A DNA stretch of 64,000 nt. Origin: Dendrocalamus latiflorus (Eukaryota > Streptophyta > Magnoliopsida > Poales > Poaceae). How positions within the stretch are numbered: position 1 is the stretch's first letter; each line of letters starts with the position of its first letter. The DNA lies in assembly GCA_017311315.1 (NCBI GenBank), contig CM029642.1, positions 13,285,624 through 13,349,623 of the forward strand, in the 5' to 3' direction. The notes beneath the pieces were generated by a model, which had not been told where the DNA came from, ran no database searches, and saw only the letters and a program-made list of their open reading frames with translations. The position numbers were made by a program, and so were the translations under genes. This document shows, piece by piece, positions 55,637 to 64,000 of the stretch.

Positions 55637-56978
55637 TGAAGGACTACGGGTAGGCTACGCTAGCGCAAATTAATAAAAATTATGCCCGTAAACCAAGATC
55701 ACTGCAGTTATAGATCACGGAATTACCACTAGACGCGCAGGTGCGGAATTGATGCAGCACGTCGGGGCAGAGTAGTCGTACTACGTCGTTGCAGCACGTC
55801 GGGGCAGAGTAGTCGTACTACTTCCTCGTCCTCGTCGCGGCGTCCAACGTACAACTCCTCTCTTGCGGTTCGTCCAAACGCTACAGATGCAGCGCCGCCA
55901 AAAGGTATCCACACGTACGGGAGGAAGCGACGCACGCCGGATTACTAGATCCGCGCGAGCGCCCAGGGCGTGGGAGGGGTGGCGGCCAGGGTTTGAAGAG
56001 GTCACGAAAAAATTCTCCCAACCCTGTGCGCCCTAGCCCTCCTTTTATAGACGTCCTTATAATGGGCTTCAGCGAATGGAGGCCCATTAGGACTCAATAC
56101 CCAGTCCAACCCGGATCCAATCCGAATTAGGCTTCAGCCCTTAAGTGTGTGACCCTATGGGTTCACGTATGTTTAGACATGACACGAGTTTACCTACTCG
56201 GTCAATAGTTGGTAGCGGCCTCTAGCAAGACGTGCCAACTCCTAAACATACATAAAGATCATATCGAACGAACCATCACAACTTTATGTACATGCCAATC
56301 CCTTTGCCTCACGATATTTGGTCGAGCTCCAAGCTGACCACTCTTTCTCGATCCTGTGATCCGGAATCCCTTACTAGGTTAACTCTTAACCTTAAGTAGC
56401 ATGGCCATGCATTTCTGGATCCGATCACTCGAGGGGCCCAGAGATATCTCTCTCAGGTAGAGAGGGGCAAATCCCATCTCGACTGACCATGCCTCGCAGC
56501 ATGCTTCATGACAAACCCGAAAGCTACCTTTATAACTACCCAGTTACGGAGCAGCGTTTGATAGCCCCTAAGTAGGTCGATTCACATCTCAAGTACATGC
56601 GACAATCTCAGGTCTAAGGACAAGGCGTACACATTGTGTAGAGAGAGAACCATAAGTATAATTGTTATGTCTCATGTTGGGTCGGTCCAACCCCATGTTC
56701 TAAACATGTGTCCACATTATTGGTTTGACATCTCCATGTCTATGACCTGTGAAACATGGTCATCAACCGATACATGTGCTAATCCATTATTCACGTGTGT
56801 CCACATATGAACTTCGACTAGGGACAACTTTAGAATAACCATACAAGTAAAGAGTTTCACAAACAAGTCACATACTTGTTAATCAATACAAAGGCAATAT
56901 TCAAGGAACATTTATTAAATCATGGATACAACGAAATATCATCATCTCTATGATTGCCTCTAGGGCATATTTCCAACA
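55637..56978 (-). mobile_element. Copia solo LTR, Angela/BARE-like (1.34 kb)
   Basis: On the minus strand it begins TGTTGGAAATATGCCCTAGA, the well-known start of the Angela/BARE/WIS LTR family of grasses, and ends CCTTCA. The 5-bp duplication ATAAA (55,632-55,636 and 56,979-56,983) is perfect. It contains a repeated GCAGCACGTCGGGGCAGAG block (55,755-55,822) near the right end of the LTR as read on its own strand. It splits the TATAAATA box of the surrounding gypsy LTR. Confidence 0.92.
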
Positions 56979-57984
56979 ATAAATACCCCGCCCGGCACCG
57001 CCACACCCCACTCCACCCCCTCCGCTCTCAAATTCGTCCTCTCCGCCGCCCGAGCATCCCCGCGCCGTGTCTCCTCTCCCCGGGCGCCGCCTCTCCTCCG
57101 GTGAGGAATTCATGGCACGCCGCTGCTCCCCGAGCCCCGCCGACGCCACGTTCGGCTTCGCCGCACCGCCCTCGACCTCGCCCGCCCCTCCGCCCGGCTC
57201 GAGCGCCACCAAACCGTCACCGCACCGTTAGGCCCGAGCCGCCGCCGCCTCTTCTCGCCGCCGGCCTGCCTCCGACCGCCCACGGTGAGCCTGCGCCTTT
57301 CGCCCGAGACCCCCGTGCGCCCCTTTCCCGAATGCACCCCTCGCCGCCGGTCGCCGCACCGCCGTTCGCCGGTGAGGTCCCGATTCCCGTGCGCCCCCAG
57401 CCGGTGCCACCGTTGTGACAGCGTGGACACCACGTGGCCGCCCGATGGCAGCCACCTCGGCGCCGTTCTGCCCCATCAGCGCCACGTGCGCAGGAAGCCA
57501 CCCCCTACCACCTCTGATGAGGCGATGGGGTCCCGATCTTCCGATAGGTTGATAACTATCGATTTTGGTGGAGGTGACTTTTGCGATCCGACTACAACCG
57601 TACGACGTCGTTTGCGCCTTAGCAATCGCTGAACCAACCCCAAGATGTTATCAACCGTGCCAAGAACGCGGTTGACCTGACCACGAAGGTCTATTCCTGC
57701 ATGCAATCAAAGAATACGCAAGAACAAGATAACAAGCAATCTGAAATTGCAAATATATAAATTGAGATCAAAATGTGGGATTTCGACGGCTGTCTTGACA
57801 GGTGGTTGTCCGACGCAACTGAAGAACAGAAGTTTGCATAATAGCGAAACCTAAACTCAAAGAAATCCAAGTCCTAACAATGGAGGCGGCAGCTCTTATG
57901 TAGGGAGAACGACTCCCTAGGGTTACAAGGCACATGGGCCCAAGTGGTGGTGGCGCAGCACCTTTTTTGACTCGGACTCAAAAA

Positions 57985-58560
57985 TCAATGCGGACTCTTT
58001 TAAAGATTGCGGCTGGATCAGATGGAATTTGAAGATGACGTTGGATCCATTGGAAAGTAGACTTCATAATATTTACATGAAGTACAAGAACGTCCCAAAC
58101 GGAGTCCGTATGAGAAAGTAATGTCCGTTTAAACTTGCACCATTGCAGCAGTCCGAATCAAAGAGTACGTGCTCAATACAGACTCTTTTGATGATTGCGG
58201 CCGGCTCGGATAGAATTTGAAGATGGGGTTAATTCCTTTAGAAAGTAGACTTGATAATCTGTCCATCAAGTCCAAGAACGTCCCAAACGGAGTCCGTATG
58301 AGAAGGTTACATCCGTTTAAACTTGCACCATTGCAGCAGTCCGAAACCGATTCCAATACGTGCGCAACACGGACTTTTTTGATGATTGCGGTGAGCCTAG
58401 AAGGAATTTGGAGGTGATACTAGATCCATTAGAAAGAGGACAAGAAAATATTTCCAACAAGTACTCATGGACCTCAAACGGACTTCGTATGTGAAAGTTA
58501 TGCATATTTGAAGTTGGGCCTGTCAGGCTGAATCCGAATTGACCTGTAGGCCGAATTGGA
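57985..58560 (+). repeat. Three-copy degenerate tandem repeat, period about 188 bp
   Basis: AAACTTGCACCATTGCAGCA occurs at 58,131 and 58,319, and GGACTC(T)TTTT...GATTGCGG recurs three times. The third unit is more diverged. It lies inside the gypsy LTR, perhaps in a separate nested insertion (about 57,500-58,770). Confidence 0.8.
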
Positions 58561-60179
58561 TTCCAAAACGTGTCCAACTTGAACTCTTACTTGAATTGGT
58601 GTAAAAAAGACGTGATGCTGTAAAAATATATATTTTCATCGTTATGTAGCATCATATTCTCATATAAAATATGTTGAGGCTAAAGAAACGAATTCACTTT
58701 TAGTTCAATCTTGATATTGGACGCTATTGTCGTATGTGTTTGTGGCATGGTCACATCAACCTCGGCATTTCCCGGGTCCATGGGCTCGGTCTATATGGAC
58801 CATGGGCCCTCCTGTCAACTGCTGTCCGAATATGCTGATGTTATGCTGGTGCAGTAATCCGATTTTTTAGTTGAAAAATAATTCAACCGAAATCAAATCC
58901 TCTGCTGACGTCATAATTCTCAATTTCCTTTAGAAAAATAATTCCAGAAAATTCGTTTTATTCTTTTTCCCTGATTTTAAACTTCCCGAAGCATGTTCTC
59001 CTTCGTCCTAACTCCGATTGGGCCCATTCAAATTTCTAAATTCATAAAAAATTCCCCTCTATCCATTTCAGGCCTCAATTCAAATATTTGAAGTTAATTT
59101 GAATTTATTTGAATTTGAAGGGTTATTTTCACATGTAGACTTCGATGATTCGGGAAAATTCTTCGACGAAAATTTGCACCAAGTTGAAGAGGAAGGCAAG
59201 TCACACTGCTTGATCATGTTGATCCCAGTTTTCCAAATAAAATTATGTTGGTTTAAATTATTTGCATGCATACTTTTATTCAACGTATTTCAATTCAGTT
59301 TTAAATTTAGTTATTGCCTACTTGTTATCACCTCCATTGATGTTGAACTTCCCAGGTATCTTGTCACCCTAGATTAAAACTCTAGTTGATATAATAGTAT
59401 GGCTAGAGACTTTATGAATAGCAAATGCTTAGTCTTGCTTAGACATAATTATTGGTTAGGATACGTTTTCACATAAAATGACGAACCATTTCACATAAAA
59501 TGATATGCTTTTGATATGTAATCTTGACTTTGGTGAGTCAAGGAGGTTTATGAAATATTTTGAAAACAAAATATAAAAATTGGTTTAGACTTAGGCAATT
59601 GGTTAGATTGGTGGGTGCAGGCATGCTCTGTTGGTCGGAGCCGCAGACTTGACTGTCGTGCACAGGGGTATATGGTTGGGCCTAAGTCAGATTAAGGATC
59701 GGTATGTGAGCTACTGTTGCAAAGCCCTATCGTACAACCACATGGCTGGTATAGGACAGCCCTAGCTGAATAATTTGCGAAGTCCCAACCTGAGTCAAGT
59801 CGTAGGTTGAAAGTGGGCGTGGTTGGTGCCATGAGAAGTCCCACTTGGGTGAGCGTGGTTGTAGCCATGAGACGTCTCACTCAGGTTCAAGAGGGGGTCT
59901 CGGTCTGGTGGATTCCTTACTGGGGTGAAACCTTAGAGTTGGCTTGGCCAGGTTGAAGGCTTTGCATTGTAAAGGCCTTGTCACGACTCCTCGCCGCACA
60001 CCTAAGGAAGTGTGTAACCCGATGGCAATATGGGATGATCGTGTCTTGAGGGTAAAGCTGTACAACCTCTGCAGACAGTATAACCTATCCTGGATAGCCG
60101 TGCCCACGGTCATGGACATGCTGAGTAAAAGTTTTTCATGGATTAGACTTTGTTTTTCAAAAAGATTTTAGAAAACCTT

Positions 60180-60310
60180 GTGGGTGGATGGAATCCACGA
60201 GAGATGAAAACCTTGCGGATGGATGGAATCCGTGAGAGATTAAAACCTGGTGGATGGATGGAATCCATCAGAGTTGCGCAGTGAAAGCGTGTGGATGGAT
60301 GGAATCCATA
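60180..60310 (+). repeat. Short tandem repeats with GGATGGATGGAATCC
   Basis: Four copies of the phrase within 130 bp, spaced about 32-51 bp. This is typical of the R/U5-side of certain grass gypsy LTRs. Confidence 0.8.
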
Positions 60311-60883
60311 TGTGACCTTTTTGGAAAAGATGGTCCGGGCGGGATGCCCGTGAATAGGTTGGTGTTTGGTCGAAGCTGGCACTAACGATATTAATTTCAA
60401 TTAAAAGTATTATTTTTACGTATTGTATTAAATTCAGCAATTTCAATCTATTTACTGTATTTCCTTAAATGCTGTTTTATGCAAACTAACCCTATAAGTC
60501 TTCCATTGAAGTCTTTATCATTATGTTGCATCTCTCCGTGTGATTTGCGGAGTACAAGTTTGTACTCACCTTGCAATCTCCATACAGAGGAAGACGTCTT
60601 CGACTACGGTGAAGATCAAGACGAGCAGGCCGCGTCTTACTGTCGTTTGCCTGTGGGCAGGCTTGGGCTTTGATTTTATCAGTTTGCTTCCGCAGTTATT
60701 TGCTTATCTTTGCCAATAGGCGTTGATGTAAGATTTGGCCGTAAGGCCGTATCCTTTATTTAATGAAGTTGGTCATTTGTGTTTGATATATATCTTTGTT
60801 GTACTGTGTGCACTAGCTAATCCTGGACTAGTGCGATTTACACAGAGGATCTAGGAGTCGTTACTCCGAGTTCTGACAGATCA

Positions 60884-61640
60884 TTACCCAAACAACGAAC
60901 ACCAAAACCATGATCTCTTTCTCTCTTTTCCCTTCTCTTCTCTTTCCTAATCTTTGCTCCTACCGCGACCCTTCTTCTCTCACTATATTTCTCCTGATTT
61001 TCCCTTGACTTCTCTTAGTTTTCTCTTGACTAGTCATCTGTCGGTGCGTTGCAATGAAATTCATTGAATATATATAATCATATTATGGAAGAGGATTGTT
61101 CTGATCAGTTGGAAAGTGGAGAATGATAAGAAGTTGAAGGAATAGAGCGGTTAGAGGAGAAGGGACGTATAACCACTAACTCGTTCTTTTATAATAACTA
61201 GTTACATGATCGTGCGTTGCAACGGAATTTATTAGTAAAACGAAAGAAATAAATGAGGACACAAACAATATCATTCATATCTTTACGGCTGTTGTCAACA
61301 TGACTTCCTTAAAATGTTCAATATTTTTCTCTTATTGTTCCACTGAACAGATCAAGTAATAAATCATATAACAAAAATCGCTTTTCATTTCTTTACAACT
61401 GTCGTCAACATGGCTTTTATGGAATTCAAGATTTTACTTTTACTAGTTACGTGCCTGTGCGTTGCAACGGAATATATTAGATGTATAGATAATCATGCTA
61501 TGGAAGGGGGTTGCTCTAATCGGTTGGAAAGTGGAGAGTAATGAGAAGTTGAAGAAATAGAGTGGTTGGAGGAGAACGGACATACGATCACCAATTCGTT
61601 CTTTTATAATAGTAATGATAATGATTTGCTAGCGCACAGC
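60884..61640 (+). repeat. Dispersed direct repeats with GTGCGTTGCAACGGA
   Basis: A unit of about 170 bp (CTAGT...GTGCGTTGCAA...TTCTTTTATAATA) occurs at about 61,016-61,193 and 61,440-61,610, with a partial copy at 61,196-61,250. The core CGTTGCAACG is palindromic. The family is unknown to me; Helitron-related sequence is possible. No gene. Confidence 0.6.
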
Positions 61641-61799
61641 CATCATTGCAGTATGCAGGCACTATAGCGTGTAAAATTACTGTAGCAACTAGCACGTAAA
61701 CTTACTGTAGCATGCAGAAACGCTGGTGTAGGCTGGTTGATAGCACTGGCGTGCATGCGTTGGTTCGACCTGGTGCTATACAACCTCGGGCCAGTAGTC

Positions 61800-61980
61800 T
61801 GTTACAAAGCAGTTACTAATCAAAAGGATGCTCAATATACAGTTACTCAATGTACAGATGTCTGTTCCAAACAGACACCTTTCTTGCCACCCCATCATCA
61901 TTCATAAATCAATGTACATAATCAGAATGATTAATGATAAGCAACAGTTTATTCTCAAACACTTGTTTCAACCTCTTGCA
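61800..61980 (+). repeat. Putative copia LTR at 61.8 kb
   Basis: Starts TGTTACAAAG and ends CTCTTGCA, followed by ATACGTTATCAGCAC, similar to the site after the copia LTR in copy A. The partner LTR would lie outside the window. Confidence 0.45.
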
Positions 61981-63196
61981 ATACGTTATCAGCACATACA
62001 GAAAAAACACAAGGTATGATACTATGTGAATAACACCGAACATCTGGATGTTCTTGCTCACAGCGCCCGCGGCCGGCGCGGCAACTGCCGCTGGCCCTGT
62101 AGACGCCGGCCTGCAGCCAGCCCCCGCACGGGCCGCCGGCGTTGCCGTCGCATTGGCCTTGGGCCGCCGCGCCCAAGCAGCCACCCGCAGTGGCCTTCCC
62201 CACGCCGGACCGTCTCCTCGACGCCTTGGCTCCTGTGCACGCGCGTGCTGCCCGAGAAGGCTCAGCCCGAAGCCGCAGCCAGCGCACGCGGCGGTGCCCG
62301 GCGCACGGTCGGCCCGGCCTGACGTGGCAGCGGCGCCCGCGCACGGCGGCAGGCGTCACTCAGGCGCGCGGCGGCGAGGCGCGGTCCGCGAGGCCAGCGC
62401 GTGGCCCGGAGCGGTGCGGCTTCGCGTGGCCTGGCGCGGCGGGATTGCGAGGTTGGGGCGGCGCCGAATGGGCAGACCGCCGTGACGCCCGAAGCGGCCG
62501 GCACGGCGTGAGGCCGGTGCGGCGCGAGGTGCGGCTGAAGCAGCGCAGCCCGGTCCGAGGCGGCCCGCGACTGGTGGCTCCTGAGCAGGTGCGGCGACGT
62601 GGCGCGGCCGGCCGGCGGTGGAGGCGACCGGCGGTGGAGAGGACCGGCAGTGGAGGCGGCGGCTTGCCTGGCGGCGGTGGCAAGGCGGCGGCGCCCGACG
62701 GCGTGCCCGCCAGCGACCGGCGGCGGTGAGTTGGCTGGTGGCGGCAGCTCCCCATGGGCGGCGGCGGCGCATCAAAGGCCAGGCGGTGGCGGCTCCCAAA
62801 TGGGCAAGCACACTTCAATCTCACATCCAACGATGATGAAGCCGGATGCTCTCAAAAGTTTCTTCAAGAACTCAAAGACACATGTGCTTCTACAAAGAAG
62901 GATGATCTCATGTGCACCAAGGATACACTTGAAGAATTTCATTCTCAAGACATGTTTGGAGATCTCAGTTAGACTCCTAGTCCCATAGCTAAAAAGTACT
63001 ATACTGTTGTAATATAAATAATGTTGTCATCTATATTGTAAACTTGTATGCTACAATCATATATCAAACATATTCGATATTGTAAAATAAAGTTTGTATG
63101 CATATAGATTTTTGGATTTATAGATTTTTAAAAATACTACTATAAGAATTTCATTAAATTCTTCTTTTGTGTATATAGATTTTTGGAGTCGATCCA
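61981..63196 (+). other. GC-rich and AT-rich leader without a credible gene
   Basis: 62,060-62,800 is strongly GC-rich and yields many overlapping Arg/Pro/Ala ORFs on both strands that I regard as artefacts. 62,990-63,190 is AT-rich with no ORF. Confidence 0.5.
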
Positions 63197-64000
63197 ATGG
63201 AGGAGGAATTATGCCTTGTGGATAGTGGTACCACAAACTCTATACTTAGGGACACAAAATATTTTCTAACTCTTACTAGGAGGAAAGGAAATGTTTTAAC
63301 CATCGCTGAACACGATGCAACGATAGTAGACTCTGGTCGCACCTCTATCACTCTCCCTATGGGTACACAATTGGAAATTGAGGATGCACTCTTGTATCCC
63401 GATTCAACACGTACCCTACTTAGTTATAGAGATATCCGTCAGAATAGTTTCCATATTGAAACCCGAAATGACAACAAAGAGGAATATCTCCTGTTAACCA
63501 AACACAACGGATATGGCAAACAAGTACTAGAAAAAATTCCATCTTTAAACTCCGGATTGTACTATACATACATCAAACCCGTTCAACATATTGCGTACAA
63601 AGTAATTTTTCAAAACACTAACACATTCCAAACATGGCATGATCGCCTTGGCCACCCAGGCATTGGAATGATGAGGAAAATTATTCGTAATTCAATTGGT
63701 CATACATACCACAAACCAAAATTTTCGGAATCTTCAGATTTTGTGTGCACTTCCTATGCCACCGGAAAATTGATTTTAAGACCCTCTTATCTTAAAATCA
63801 GAGCTGAACCTCTTAAATTCCTTGAACGCATTCAAGGAGATATATGTGGTCCTATACAACCATTGTGTGGACCGTTCAGATATTTCATAGTTCTCATTGA
63901 CGCATCTACTAGATGGTCACATGTGTGTCTTTTATCCACACAAAACCATGCATTTGCTAAGTTAATTGGACAAATTATTCAATTACGAGCACATTATCCT
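63197..64000 (+). CDS. Copia protease-integrase fragment, incomplete at the window edge
   Basis: Open for 268 codons from the ATG at 63,197 to the end. The protease motif CLVDSGTTNS is at residues 6-15. GAG-pre-integrase WHDRLGHPG carries the two His of the integrase zinc site. The second Cys of the usual CxxC is replaced by Tyr (CTSYATGK), which should damage zinc binding. The integrase core starts with GDICGPIQ, holding the first catalytic Asp, and DASTRWSHVCLLST. The rest of the core, RT and RNase H would lie to the right of the window. The frame is otherwise undamaged, but loss of gag and the Cys change suggest a non-autonomous copy. Confidence 0.8.
   Translation, partial: MEEELCLVDSGTTNSILRDTKYFLTLTRRKGNVLTIAEHDATIVDSGRTSITLPMGTQLEIEDALLYPDSTRTLLSYRDIRQNSFHIETRNDNKEEYLLLTKHNGYGKQVLEKIPSLNSGLYYTYIKPVQHIAYKVIFQNTNTFQTWHDRLGHPGIGMMRKIIRNSIGHTYHKPKFSESSDFVCTSYATGKLILRPSYLKIRAEPLKFLERIQGDICGPIQPLCGPFRYFIVLIDASTRWSHVCLLSTQNHAFAKLIGQIIQLRAHYP

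Larger units (their letters stand above)
54598..60878 (+). mobile_element. Ty3/gypsy solo LTR, about 6.3 kb including nested insertions
   Basis: Begins TGTAACAGCCC and ends GAGTTCTGACA. The flanks AATCA (54,593-54,597) and GATCA (60,879-60,883) agree at four of five bases, fitting an aged 5-bp target duplication. The sequence has the composition of the very long LTRs of some grass gypsy elements: a GC-rich part around a TATAAATA box (split at 55,636), repeated GGATGGATGGAATCC near 60,200-60,300, and a terminal GTGCACTAGCTAATCC...TTACACAGAGGATC segment. No gag or pol is present. Solo LTRs arise by recombination between the two LTRs of an element. Confidence 0.65.
61800..64000 (+). mobile_element. 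Decayed Ty1/copia element, 5' part, running off the window
   Basis: A TG...CA segment of about 181 bp (61,800-61,980) followed by CGTTATCAGCACATAC suggests a 5' LTR and primer site. A GC-rich leader (62,060-62,800), an AT-rich part with a gag-like remnant (NDDEAGCSQKFLQELKD, about 62,830-62,970) and the protease/integrase ORF follow. Most of gag is missing. Confidence 0.65.

Noticed and set aside
62026..62830. Several ORFs of 100-195 codons
   Set aside because: GC-driven open frames on both strands within a retroelement leader.

Overview
The window is nuclear DNA from a grass (Poaceae, probably panicoid; I cannot fix the species). The evidence is introns with GT/AG borders, a CC-NB-LRR resistance gene, two CACTA transposons, several Ty1/copia and Ty3/gypsy elements, hAT elements, grass MITEs and a nuclear copy of plastid ndhA. 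The only candidate host gene is the resistance gene. Almost everything else is transposon, transposon gene or repeat.

The frame of the window is a large duplication. Copy A (from about base 1 to about 11,968) and copy B (about 41,900 to 53,727) are nearly identical and lie about 42.2 kb apart. Copy B starts just after the 3' end of the NB-LRR gene. I infer that the window holds one unit of a tandem resistance-gene array, and that copy A is the 3' flank of a paralogous NB-LRR gene just left of the window. Each copy carries a hAT element with a broken transposase (8-bp target duplication), an inverted-repeat pair enclosing a copia 5' fragment, a Tourist-like MITE and the tail of an unclassified transposon. 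Copy B alone gained a 524-bp hAT MITE and a 258-bp hybrid LTR micro-element.

Between the copies, from left to right, lie the following. A 10.86-kb CACTA element (12,949-23,809, TSD CGT) has a four-exon TNP2-type transposase and a seven-exon TnpA-like gene, and both read through all predicted splice junctions. A 5.97-kb CACTA element (24,384-30,352, TSD CGC) has kept only the N-terminal part of its transposase but carries a Ulp1-like cysteine protease, an orphan helical ORF and a long hairpin. A plastid ndhA insertion lies at about 30.54-31.44 kb. The CC-NB-LRR gene starts at 33,282. Its final leucine-rich-repeat coding part is split by a young copia element (36,790-41,648, identical 129-bp LTRs, TSD CAAGT), and the missing 3' coding end resumes in frame at 41,654-41,838.

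Right of copy B are degenerate AT-rich repeats and a gypsy solo LTR of about 6.3 kb (54,598-60,878). An Angela/BARE-type solo LTR (55,637-56,978) is inserted exactly in the TATA box of that gypsy LTR. Next come short dispersed repeats, and then the 5' part of a decayed copia element that runs off the right edge.

The most interesting items are the hybrid LTR micro-element whose two outer ends come from different retroelements, the disabling of the resistance gene by a recent copia insertion, the near-perfect hairpin inside the second CACTA element, and the inverted-repeat unit that encloses a copia fragment. All comparisons were made by eye; no alignment or database search was run.
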